Assembly (NCBI GenBank): GCA_022376465.1
Contig: JACDTU010000023.1
Span: 1-64,000 of the forward strand
Length of the DNA stretch: 64,000 nt
DNA from: Cubamyces lactineus
Taxonomy: Eukaryota; Basidiomycota; Agaricomycetes; Polyporales; Polyporaceae
Direction: 5' to 3'
Part shown: positions 8,312 through 16,733 of the stretch, piece by piece
Position numbering within the stretch: position 1 is the stretch's first letter
Layout of the letters: every line of letters begins with the position of its first letter
The notes under the pieces: generated by a model
Told to the model about the DNA's origin: nothing
Database searches by the model: none
What the model saw: the letters and a program-made list of their open reading frames with translations, nothing else
Made by a program: the position numbers and the translations under genes

Positions 8312-11300
8312 CAAGGAACTGCATGTAACTATTGTAACCAATACAGAGCGGAGACGCAGTGCTCTGCTGATACCCGGTTACATGCAGGTTCAGGACAAAG
8401 CCGTCGAAATCAAGGGACTCATTGACACTGGTGCGGATGCCGTGATCGTCAATAAAAAGATTGTGGACAAGTACAATCTTCCGACAGTCAGACTACCAAA
8501 GACTCTGACTTTCCGGAACGCGGACGATAGCGTTAATAGCATGGGAACCATTACCCATCGGGTGGAGGGGACATTTAATCTCCACGGGAAGAAGCTCCCA
8601 ACAAATTGGTATGTGGCCGACATTGGGCGGGACGATGTCCTATTCGGCATGCCATGGATCCGCAAGTACAATCCTAATATCGACTGGGAAAGTGGTCGCA
8701 TTACTTTCAAGTCGGATATTATCAAGAAGCAGCAGCAGATCCATAAATACCAATGCGAGCACGACCCACCTGAAGGGATGCTGTGGAACTTCCCAGTAAA
8801 ACCTCTAAATCAAGACCTGGTCGTATCGTTCGTACGCGCTATACCGGACGAGGACGATGCAGACCCAGACTCCGAAAGGCTTACATTTAATCCTTCGAGG
8901 GCCATTGAGCTATGGTACCGCAAGAAGAAAATCCGAAAGATTAATAAGTCTACGGAGATCGCTATAGCAGCGAAGAAAGACCAGAAGGAGAAGACCTTGG
9001 ACGAAATCCTACCTGATTTTGTAAAGGACTACCGACAGGTCTTTGAGAAAAAGGCAGCAAGTAGATTTCCGCCCTCGAGACCATGGGACCATGCTATCGA
9101 ATTCAAGAAGGACTTCGACCATCATACCAAGGGGTCTTGGAGGAAAATCTACCCTCTGACCTATACAGAACGTATAGAACTCGACAAATTCATTGCGGAG
9201 AACCTTGAGAAGGGCTACATTCGAAAATCCAAGTCTCCACTAGCCTCGCCATTTTTCTTTGTCACCAAGAAAGATGGGAGTCTTCGACCTGTTCAAGACT
9301 ACAGGGCTCTTAACGAGGGGACTATTAAAAACGCATATCCCTTGCCGCTCATCAGCGACATCATTGACCGGCTGAAGGGGGCCACAATATTCACCAAACT
9401 CGACGTGCGAGCAGGGTACAATAATGTGCGCATCAAGGAGGGCGATGAGTGGAAAGCTGCGTTTATAACACCCAGTGGATTGTTCGAACCAACAGTCATG
9501 TTTTTTGGTCTGTGCAATGCACCGGCCACATTCCAAAACATGATGAACGACCTCTTCCGAGACATGCTCCAGGAAGGATGGATGGTCATTTATATGGACG
9601 ACATCCTGATATTCTCAGACAATGTCGAGGATCACCATGAGCGGACGCGAAGAGCTTTACAGCGACTTCAAGACAGTGATCTATTCCTCAAAGCGGAAAA
9701 ATGCGAATTCGACAGACAAGAAGTCGAATTCCTAGGATCAATAATCCGACCGGGGGTAGTCGCTATGGATCCAGTAAAGCTAAAGGCAATTATCGAGTGG
9801 GAACCACCGAAAACAGTCAAGCAGGTTCAGGCATTCCTGGGGTTCGGTAATTTCTACCGACGGTTCATTCGGGATTATTCAAAGATAGTCCGACCCCTCA
9901 CGGAATTAACCAAGAAGGACCAGCCTTTTCTGTGGACCCCTGATTGTCAGAAAGCATTCGACACACTCAAGAAGCGGTTTACTGAAGAACCGATCCTGCA
10001 AATCCCGGATCCGGAGAAACCATTTCAGATTGAGTGCGATGCTTCTAAGGTCGCAACAGGTGCTGTACTACGACAGCAAGGAGAGGACGGACTATGGCAT
10101 CCTTGTGCCTATTTGTCCAAGTCCTTTACTCCTGCGGAACGGAACTATCAGATTTATGATAGAGAATTGTTGGCCATTGTTCGAGCCCTCGAAGCATGGC
10201 GGCATTTTTTGCAGGGTTCCCCACACCCTACAGAAATTCTATCAGATCACAAAAATCTGACCTACTTCCGTACGGCGCAGAAGCTAAATCGCAGGCAGGC
10301 ACGATGGCATTTATTCCTCTCGGAGTTCAACATCGTAATCAAGCACCAACCCGGAAAATCCCTCACTCAAGCAGACGCCCTTTCTCGGAGATCAGGGCAT
10401 GACGGGGGGGAAAATGACAACAAGGATGTCGTATTATTGGGACCAGAACTTTTTGCCAAAGCTGTCAACGTTGAGCTACAAGAGCGCATCCGCGATAGCA
10501 AGCTACGGGACAGCTCGGTAGTAGAGTACATTACCCTAAAAGGAAAGGCTACCAAACGCCCAGAGTTCGGCAAACCAGAAGATTGGTCCGACGACGACGG
10601 AATACTCCTGTACAAGAACAGGGTATATGTTCCACCAGATAATCAATTGTATCGTGATATAGTCAAGATACATCACGACGCACCGATTATGGGACACCCA
10701 GGAGTCCAGAAAACCTACGATCTGGTTAAACGGGAATATATGTGGCCAGGCATGCGGAAATTCATTGTGCAATATGTCAAAGGTTGCGCCGCTTGCCAAA
10801 CAAGCAAGGTCAATACGCATCCCATTAAACCAGGCTTAATTCCCATTCAACACAGTGGGGATACTAGGCCTTTCCGGACCATTACAATGGATTATATCAC
10901 GGATCTACCAGAGTCGGAGGGATTCAATGCCGTCCAAGTGGTAGTTGACCATGATGTATCCAAGGCAGCGGTATTTTCCCCTTGCACCAAGAATATTACG
11001 GCAGAAGGAGCCATGGATATTCTGCAAAGGGATGTATATCGCAGATTCGGACTACCTGCGAAGGTCATCTCGGATCGAGGGCCGCAATTCATCTCCAAGG
11101 CATTCAAAGAATTACACAACAGCCTCGGAATTGAAACGGCACTCAGCACGGCCTATCATCCTCAGACAGATGGGGAAACGGAGCGAGTCAATCAGGAACT
11201 CGACTTAGCACTTCGGCTCTACTGTGCTAACAATCCGGAGAACTGGGCCAAACTGCTGCCTCAATTCGAATTCGCGCACAATCAGCGGACACACTCTGTC

Positions 11301-11930
11301 ACGGGAAAATCCCCGTTTGAGCTCCTCTACGGGTTTCAGCCAGAGGCCGCTGGGACAGTCCGAACCACCCCAAAACATCCAAGTACGGAGCAGAGGCTTC
11401 AAAGTCTTCAGGAAGCCAGGGAGAATACAATAGCTGCGCACGCGCAGGCCGCCGCAGCCATGTCAAAAAGGCTCCCCGCTGCTCAAGTTCCGCTGAAGCT
11501 TGGAGACAAGGTTCTTCTCGATACAAAGAACCTCAGGCTTCCATATGTCTCTAGGAAGTTGATTCCAAAACGAGTGGGACCGTTCGCTATCGTCAAGGTC
11601 TTGGGACCGGTTACATTTAAGTTAAAACTTCCGGAGAAATGGAAGATACACCCAGTCTTCCACGCAGCGCTACTTACTCCGTACCACACAACTAAGGAGC
11701 ACGGACCAGACTACATCCGACCTCCACCGATTCCCACTCCAGACTCGACGGAAGGAGAGGAATGGGAGGTAGAAGCAATCCTAAGCCACCGTACCCGAGG
11801 TACCCGAAAACAGTACCTAGTGGCTTGGAAGGGTTGGCCTGCATCGGAGAATTCTTGGGAACCAGAAAAACATCTCAAGAATGCGCAGTCAATCCTGCGC
11901 AACTATAAGAAGAGGCACAAATTGGCGTAA
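8280..11930 (+). CDS. pol: Element A pol: protease, reverse transcriptase, RNase H, integrase, chromodomain
   Basis: About 1,207 residues, counted from codon 8307, open to TAA 11928-11930. The first in-frame ATG (near 8388) lies well inside, so it is expected to be made as a gag-pol fusion. Visible domains: aspartic protease (LIDTGAD, residue 38-44); reverse transcriptase (FFVTKKDGSLRPVQDYRALN near 310, active site YMDD 429-432); RNase H (IECDAS near 575, YDRELLAIV near 617, SDHKN near 645); integrase zinc region (HH...CAACQ, 788-830); DDE core (MDYITDL near 860, SDRGPQF near 922, GETERVNQE near 956); a GPF segment; and a chromodomain (WEVEAILSHR...YLVAWKGWPASENSWEPE, about 1150-1195). No stop or frameshift interrupts it. 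It copies and integrates the element. Confidence 0.96.
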   Translation, partial: GRQADSTPDLPKELHVTIVTNTERRRSALLIPGYMQVQDKAVEIKGLIDTGADAVIVNKKIVDKYNLPTVRLPKTLTFRNADDSVNSMGTITHRVEGTFNLHGKKLPTNWYVADIGRDDVLFGMPWIRKYNPNIDWESGRITFKSDIIKKQQQIHKYQCEHDPPEGMLWNFPVKPLNQDLVVSFVRAIPDEDDADPDSERLTFNPSRAIELWYRKKKIRKINKSTEIAIAAKKDQKEKTLDEILPDFVKDYRQVFEKKAASRFPPSRPWDHAIEFKKDFDHHTKGSWRKIYPLTYTERIELDKFIAENLEKGYIRKSKSPLASPFFFVTKKDGSLRPVQDYRALNEGTIKNAYPLPLISDIIDRLKGATIFTKLDVRAGYNNVRIKEGDEWKAAFITPSGLFEPTVMFFGLCNAPATFQNMMNDLFRDMLQEGWMVIYMDDILIFSDNVEDHHERTRRALQRLQDSDLFLKAEKCEFDRQEVEFLGSIIRPGVVAMDPVKLKAIIEWEPPKTVKQVQAFLGFGNFYRRFIRDYSKIVRPLTELTKKDQPFLWTPDCQKAFDTLKKRFTEEPILQIPDPEKPFQIECDASKVATGAVLRQQGEDGLWHPCAYLSKSFTPAERNYQIYDRELLAIVRALEAWRHFLQGSPHPTEILSDHKNLTYFRTAQKLNRRQARWHLFLSEFNIVIKHQPGKSLTQADALSRRSGHDGGENDNKDVVLLGPELFAKAVNVELQERIRDSKLRDSSVVEYITLKGKATKRPEFGKPEDWSDDDGILLYKNRVYVPPDNQLYRDIVKIHHDAPIMGHPGVQKTYDLVKREYMWPGMRKFIVQYVKGCAACQTSKVNTHPIKPGLIPIQHSGDTRPFRTITMDYITDLPESEGFNAVQVVVDHDVSKAAVFSPCTKNITAEGAMDILQRDVYRRFGLPAKVISDRGPQFISKAFKELHNSLGIETALSTAYHPQTDGETERVNQELDLALRLYCANNPENWAKLLPQFEFAHNQRTHSVTGKSPFELLYGFQPEAAGTVRTTPKHPSTEQRLQSLQEARENTIAAHAQAAAAMSKRLPAAQVPLKLGDKVLLDTKNLRLPYVSRKLIPKRVGPFAIVKVLGPVTFKLKLPEKWKIHPVFHAALLTPYHTTKEHGPDYIRPPPIPTPDSTEGEEWEVEAILSHRTRGTRKQYLVAWKGWPASENSWEPEKHLKNAQSILRNYKKRHKLA

Positions 11931-11996
11931 AAAGACTCAACCCACTCCTCACTCAAATATTCCCTCCAATTTTCTAAACATTTTCTGATATTCACT

Positions 11997-13289
11997 ATGG
12001 TCAACACTCGCACTCATCTCACTGGTCGCCGCTTCTCTGAGGCTTCCAGACGCAACATTCCCCGTCCCCCCAACTTCATCCGCGAACGGAGGACGGTTTT
12101 CTACAACCACCTCCCTCGACACACTGTCTCGGCCAACGACGAAGGCACCCTCGCCGACCGCATCGGCTGGGTCATTGTCCACCCCGACCTCTACAGTCAC
12201 GTAGAGGCTCGAATTTCTCATCTCCCTGAGGCCAAGGACCTCATCGACGTCTACCGCTCTCTCGCCAGGGCTGCTCCGTCCTACGGAGTTCTCGTCAACT
12301 ATAACAAGAGGACGTCGGCGCCCAAGTCGGAGAAGAAGAAGGTCGATCAGGTTGCGAACGAGGCTTACCAGGCGGTGATCCAAGGAGCAGAGAAGGTACT
12401 CTCGATGCTCGCTAACCCCCAGATCGCGGGGGCTCTCTCGGATCTCATGCCCCTCCGCAACCAACACGGTACTCATAACTGGGGACATATTTTCTGGCCG
12501 CAACGTCTCGATGACTACCCGGAGTCTATCGAGGTAGATGAGGATGAAGACGCGGACGTGAGTTCAGTCGGAGGATGGTCAGTTCCCTCAACTGACCCAT
12601 GGAAGATTGCTACTCCAGACCCCGAGGAAGAAGCCGTCAAGTGGGGACAAACCTCTGAGGGGTCCACCCCCTCTTTGGTTTCATCTCGCTCGGATTCACC
12701 TTACTCCGAGGTGGAATTGTTCGACCTTCTCCCGGAGCTTGAGCATCTCGAGCTCAGTACGGTTGACGAGGTCGACGAGCTCCTTGAGGAGGAGTTCCAC
12801 GAAGCCCTGAAGGTCGCGGTTAGGGCACCCTCTCCTCCTCCTCCCCCACCAGCGACTCTCACTAAGAACGCTGAAGAACCTCGCGGACGCTGCGGTTTCT
12901 TTCGAGGAACCGGAGAAGATCGACTTGGCTATGTCAATTCCAACGGCGACATCTTCGTGGTCCCCAACAATCCTTTCGGCATCTCCGTCACTCGGATCAT
13001 GGTCGCATACCATCTGCGATGGCCGGAAGCTTCTGTCAGGACCACAATGGCAGCCTCTCTCCTTATCGACGACGTCATCGCTCGTCAAGGAAATTTTCCT
13101 GCCTTCAAGATCGAGGCCGAACGCACCCCGACGACTTATCGCCAGGCTATAGGCATGTCGGCGGCAGAATCGGCGCAGTGGGATTGTATTCGGGCAGTAG
13201 GTAACGTGTCTGACCTCGTCCAGATCTCTTTGGACGTCTTCCGTCCTGAGGTCGTCGAGCGTAACCAGAACATTATCGTGCATACCTAA
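11997..13289 (+). CDS. Element A ORF4: extra 430-aa ORF downstream of pol, function unknown
   Basis: It begins with ATG 66 bases after the pol stop and lies in the position an envelope gene would occupy. No signal peptide or membrane segment is visible, so it is not a classical envelope. The N-terminal part is basic (VNTRTHLTGRRFSEASRR). Residues about 175-265 are acidic and Ser/Thr-rich, followed by a six-proline run. The C-terminal 150 residues look folded (GRCGFFRGTGEDRLGYVNSN, ASLLIDDVIA). It is intact in both elements: roughly 40 residue differences by eye, with indels in multiples of three, which suggests selection for a protein. Because it is far from the 5' end it probably needs a spliced or separate transcript. 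CTAAAC and CTGAT near 11974-11988 could be branch sites. Confidence 0.85.
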   Translation: MVNTRTHLTGRRFSEASRRNIPRPPNFIRERRTVFYNHLPRHTVSANDEGTLADRIGWVIVHPDLYSHVEARISHLPEAKDLIDVYRSLARAAPSYGVLVNYNKRTSAPKSEKKKVDQVANEAYQAVIQGAEKVLSMLANPQIAGALSDLMPLRNQHGTHNWGHIFWPQRLDDYPESIEVDEDEDADVSSVGGWSVPSTDPWKIATPDPEEEAVKWGQTSEGSTPSLVSSRSDSPYSEVELFDLLPELEHLELSTVDEVDELLEEEFHEALKVAVRAPSPPPPPPATLTKNAEEPRGRCGFFRGTGEDRLGYVNSNGDIFVVPNNPFGISVTRIMVAYHLRWPEASVRTTMAASLLIDDVIARQGNFPAFKIEAERTPTTYRQAIGMSAAESAQWDCIRAVGNVSDLVQISLDVFRPEVVERNQNIIVHT

Positions 13290-13308
13290 GGTCGAGGACG
13301 ACCTTCAG

Positions 13309-13319
13309 CGGAGGGGGAG
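13309..13319 (+). other. Polypurine tract of element A
   Basis: The sequence GCGGAGGGGGAG lies just upstream of the right LTR, in the usual place for the plus-strand primer of reverse transcription. Element B has the complementary tract at about 15360-15372. Confidence 0.75.
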
Positions 13320-13323
13320 CTAA

Positions 13324-13865
13324 TGTTACAAATGTACGATAGGCGTCTTACGAACTGTACGATTTGGTATGGTCTCTACTTCCGTCTCTGTACTATACGA
13401 ATATGGCGGACTCTAGGATTCTAGCTACGGTTCTTAAAGACAGGAATGGTCTCGTATTATCTAGGACTCTCTAGGACTTTCTATGCACAGTTACTGCTGT
13501 ACAGTGCACAGTTACTTCCGCGCAGTGCACAGGCGCTTCTGCACAGTCCACAGCAGCACTGCCACAGTGTTACTAGGTTCGACTAGCGCTGACTACTACG
13601 CACCAGAAAGTCCATGTACACGCTAGAACATTCCGTCTACAGGCCTGCATACATGTATATAAGAGGCGACGCCATAGAGCGACCCTCAGCTTTCAGTCTC
13701 TTCGCGAAATACGACTTTGGTTGCTCGTTAACTCGCTTTCAACTGCAAATACTACTACGCGCTTATCTTCGACAAGCTAGGGCTAGTAGCTGAATAGATA
13801 CAAGCTCTCTATTCATTGACGTCTTAAGGCTTGATAGTTTAAGAGTCACGCTCGAAAGCGTAACA
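13324..13865 (+). repeat. 3' LTR of element A (542 bp)
   Basis: By reading, identical to 4966-5507 over the full 542 bases. Its own TATA box (about 13656) and predicted start (about 13688) point out of the element into the host gene whose ATG is at 13926. I find no ATG between that start and 13926. Confidence 0.96.
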
Positions 13866-13870
13866 CTTTC
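13866..13870. repeat. Target-site duplication of element A, right copy
   Basis: CTTTC, matching 4961-4965. Confidence 0.93.
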
Positions 13871-13925
13871 TAACTTCTAACCACCATCTTCTGAGCCCCT
13901 CAACTTCCTTCCCGCCCGCAGCGTC

Positions 13926-14814
13926 ATGTCCGACAACGCACAAGTTATTGCTCTTGCTCAACTGTGCATGCCAGTCGAAGCTGTCAAGTCTGCTGACACC
14001 GCGAACAAAGCAAGCGGTCTCATTGAGGAAGCTACGGCAGCCATCACCGTTGTCAGCAGTGCTGTTGAGCTCGCCGCATCGAAAATGAGGATGAGGATTG
14101 TCTTCTGGACCGAGGTAGGCCCTATTTCACGGCACTCAGAGCTCTTGCTGACCATGTCATACAGAGCGACACGACCCCCGACGCGACATACATCTACGCC
14201 GAGGTGGGCACCAAGTTGGCACTCTGGAAGGAACGCTGGGTTGTCGAGCGTGTGCCTGCAATCACGGCCAAGGTCCACCACTGGTGTTTCCGTGATGGAG
14301 AGTGGTGTACCACCAAGCTGCAATACCTCGAGCTACTTGTGGACGACAGTGTCCCCACCTTCTTACTACGGCGCGACGACATCAAGCACTGTTTGACATT
14401 GGGTCGCGAGCTTGCGCTCGCTGAGCTCGCCTCCTCGGGTGAGGGTCAGCATGGCTTTCCCAAGCTCGAGAGGGTCAAGCTCGAGAAGGCAGCGCGCGGT
14501 CGAGTTGTAACGGTTACGGCGTGGAATGGAGTAAGTTTGACCATTGCCACGTCGACAGCGCTCTGACGTTCTGAGTCGTGCAGATCGCATCCGCCAATGC
14601 CAAACAGTTCGAGCTGGATTTGAGGCGCCCGCAATTGAAACTGGGCGACTACGTCGACGTGCTGACCCATTGTGCCGAAGGGTCAGAAGCCCTTCGGCAG
14701 TCGTCTGCTTGGCACGTTGAAAGGTTTGAAGCCGCATCGAGCGGGTGGATCCTCCAGGATGTGCGGGAAGCTTTCGTGCTCGGACCCGAATGCGCGTCAC
14801 TGCTTCTTCGTCAC
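13926..14814 (+). pseudogene. 5' part of an uncharacterised host gene split by element B
   Basis: Three exons: 13926-14114, 14165-14530 and 14584-14814 (interrupted), giving 262 residues. The introns are 50 and 53 bases with clean donors (GTAGGC, GTAAGT) and CAG acceptors, all phase 0. Exon 3 runs into the GTCAC target duplication. Read on into the LTR, the frame adds eight residues (CYAFERDS) and stops at 14841. Dropping element B and one GTCAC copy makes the frame continue unbroken at 23704. I recognise no domain. The N-terminus is Ala/Ser/Val-rich; the middle holds HHWCFRDGEWC and TFLLRRDDIKHCLTLG, which resembles a segment of the gene at 24198-26247. Element A separates it from its natural upstream region. 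The break implies loss of about 55 C-terminal residues. Confidence 0.75.
14810..14814. repeat. Target-site duplication of element B, left copy
   Basis: GTCAC, repeated at 23699-23703 on the other side of element B. Confidence 0.93.
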
Positions 14815-15356
14815 TGTTACGCTTTCGAGCGTGACTCTTAAACTATCAAGCCTTAAGACGTCAATGAATAGAGAGCTTGTATCTATTCAGCTACTAGCCC
14901 TAGCTTGTCGAAGATAAGCGCGTAGTAGTATTTGCAGTTGAAAGCGAGTTAACGAGCAACCAAAGTCGTATTTCGCAAAGAGACTGAAAGCTGAGGGTCG
15001 CTCTATGGCGTCGCCTCTTATATACATGTACACAAGCCTGTAGACGGAATGTTCTAGCGTATACAAGGACTTTCTGGTACGTAGTAGCCAGCGCTAGTTG
15101 AACCTAGTAACACTGTGGCAGTGCTACTGTGGACTGTGCAGAAGCGCCTGTGCACTGCGCGGAAGCGACTGTGCACTGTACAGAAGTAACTGTGCATAGA
15201 AAGTCCTAGAGTGTCCTGGATAATACGAGACCATTCCTGTCTGTAAGAACCGTAGCTACAATCCTAGAGTCTGCCACATTCGTATCGTACAGCGTAAGTA
15301 TCAGACAACGTTACCAGTCCATTGAGATGCCGCAATACCTATCGTACATCGTAACA
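14815..15356 (-). repeat. 3' LTR of element B (542 bp)
   Basis: It has TGTTAC..GTAACA ends and matches 23157-23698. R and U5 match element A almost base for base. The first roughly 90 bases of U3 (plus-strand 15265-15356) are largely unlike A. Confidence 0.95.
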
Positions 15357-15359
15357 TCA

Positions 15360-15372
15360 GCTCCCCCTCCGC
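15360..15372 (-). other. Polypurine tract of element B
   Basis: The complement of CTCCCCCTCCGCT, next to the 3' LTR, equivalent to the tract in element A. Confidence 0.7.
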
Positions 15373-15390
15373 TGAAGGTCGTCCTCGACC

Positions 15391-16668
15391 TTAGGCATGC
15401 ACGATAATGTTCTGGTTTCTCTCGACGACCTCAGGACGGAAAACGTCCAGCGAGATATTGACGAGGTCAGATTCATTACCTACCGCCCGAATGCAGTCCC
15501 ACTGCGCCGACTCCGCCGCCGACATACCCAAAGCCTGGCGATAAGTCGTCGGGGTGCGTTCGGCCTCGATCTTGAAGGCAGGGAAGTTTCCTCGACGAGC
15601 GATGACGTCGTCGATAAGGAGCGATGCTGCCATAGTGGTTCTGACTGAAGCCTCAGGCCATCGAAGATGATACGCAACCATGATACGAGTGGGTGAGATA
15701 CCGAAGGGGTTGTTGGGGACCACAAAGATGTCGCCGTTTGAGTTGACGTATCCAAGCCGATCGTCGCCAGTTCCTCGAAAGAAACCGCAACGCCCACGGG
15801 GTTCCTCGACGTTCTTGGTGACAGTTGTCGGGGGAGGAGGAGGAGGAGAAGGTGCCCGAACGGCGACCTTCAATGCCTCATGAAATTCGTCCTCCGAAAG
15901 CTCGTCGATGGTGCTAAGCTCGAGTTGTTCGAGCTCAGGCAAGAGGTCGAAAGACTCTACCTCAGAATAAGGTGAGTCGGAACTGGAGGAGGTCAAGGAC
16001 GGAGTCGACTCCTGAACCGAAGCCTGACCCCATTTAATAGCTTCTTCTTCAGGATCCGGGGTAGACACCTTCCAGGGGTCAGTTGAAGGGATTGACCATC
16101 CGTCGTCTGAACTCACATCCGAAGAGTCTACCTCGATAGGCTCGGGGTAGTCGTCGAGACGTTGTGGCCAGAAAACGTGACCCCAGCTATGAGTGCCGTG
16201 TTGGTTACGAAGGGGCATTAGATCCGATAGAGCCCCCGCGATCTGAGGGTTAGCAAGCATAGAAAGAACTTTCTCTGCTGCTTGGATCACAGCCTGGTAG
16301 GCCTCGTTCGCGACTTGGTCCACCTTCCTCTTCTCCGACTTGGGAGCCGACGTCTTCTTGTTGTATCCAACGATAGCCCCGTAAGATGGGGCGGCCCTAG
16401 CGAGGGCGCGGTAGACGTCGATGAGGTCTTTAACCTCGGGGAGATGAGAGATCCGAGCCTCGACGTGACTGTAGAGGTCGGGGTGAACGATAACCCAGCC
16501 GATGCGGTCGGCGAGGGTGCCTTCGTCATTGGCCGAGACAGTGTGTCGGGGGAGGTGGTTATAGAAAACCGTCCTCCGTTCGCGGATGAAGTTGGGGGGA
16601 CGGGGAACGTTGCGCCTGGAAGCTTCAGAGAAGCGGCGACCAGTGAGATGAGTGCGAGTGTTGACCAT
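15391..16668 (-). CDS. Element B ORF4: extra ORF downstream of pol, 425 aa
   Basis: Starts at the same MVNTR as in A. The layout is the same: basic N-terminus, acidic Ser-rich middle, proline run and conserved C-terminal block. The acidic middle is five residues shorter overall, and about 40 substitutions are spread over the protein. Upstream of the ATG the frame stays open for 23 more codons (to 16737), unlike in A. Function unknown. Confidence 0.85.
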   Translation of the reverse strand: MVNTRTHLTGRRFSEASRRNVPRPPNFIRERRTVFYNHLPRHTVSANDEGTLADRIGWVIVHPDLYSHVEARISHLPEVKDLIDVYRALARAAPSYGAIVGYNKKTSAPKSEKRKVDQVANEAYQAVIQAAEKVLSMLANPQIAGALSDLMPLRNQHGTHSWGHVFWPQRLDDYPEPIEVDSSDVSSDDGWSIPSTDPWKVSTPDPEEEAIKWGQASVQESTPSLTSSSSDSPYSEVESFDLLPELEQLELSTIDELSEDEFHEALKVAVRAPSPPPPPPTTVTKNVEEPRGRCGFFRGTGDDRLGYVNSNGDIFVVPNNPFGISPTRIMVAYHLRWPEASVRTTMAASLLIDDVIARRGNFPAFKIEAERTPTTYRQALGMSAAESAQWDCIRAVGNESDLVNISLDVFRPEVVERNQNIIVHA

Positions 16669-16733
16669 TGTGAATATAGGAAAATGTTTAGAAAATTGGA
16701 AGAAATATTTGAGTGGGGAGTGGGTTGAGTCTT

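Larger units (their letters stand above)
4966..13865 (+). mobile_element. Element A: complete Ty3/Gypsy chromodomain retrotransposon
   Basis: An 8.9 kb LTR retrotransposon on the plus strand. In order it has the 5' LTR (4966-5507), a self-complementary primer site (5510-5521), an ATG-less ORF1, gag (6406-8280), pol (PR-RT-RNaseH-IN-chromodomain, to 11930), an extra ORF4 (11997-13289), a purine tract (about 13309-13319) and the 3' LTR (13324-13865). The domain order with integrase after RNase H places it in Ty3/Gypsy. The C-terminal chromodomain makes it a chromovirus, whose integrases usually target chromatin. The LTRs read as identical by eye, all ORFs are open and the 5-base target duplication is perfect, so insertion was recent and the element may still be active. 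No envelope-like protein is present. Confidence 0.97.

Noticed and set aside
11997..13289. ORF4 as a retroviral envelope gene.
   Set aside because: It has the position but no signal peptide, transmembrane segment or cleavage site in either copy.
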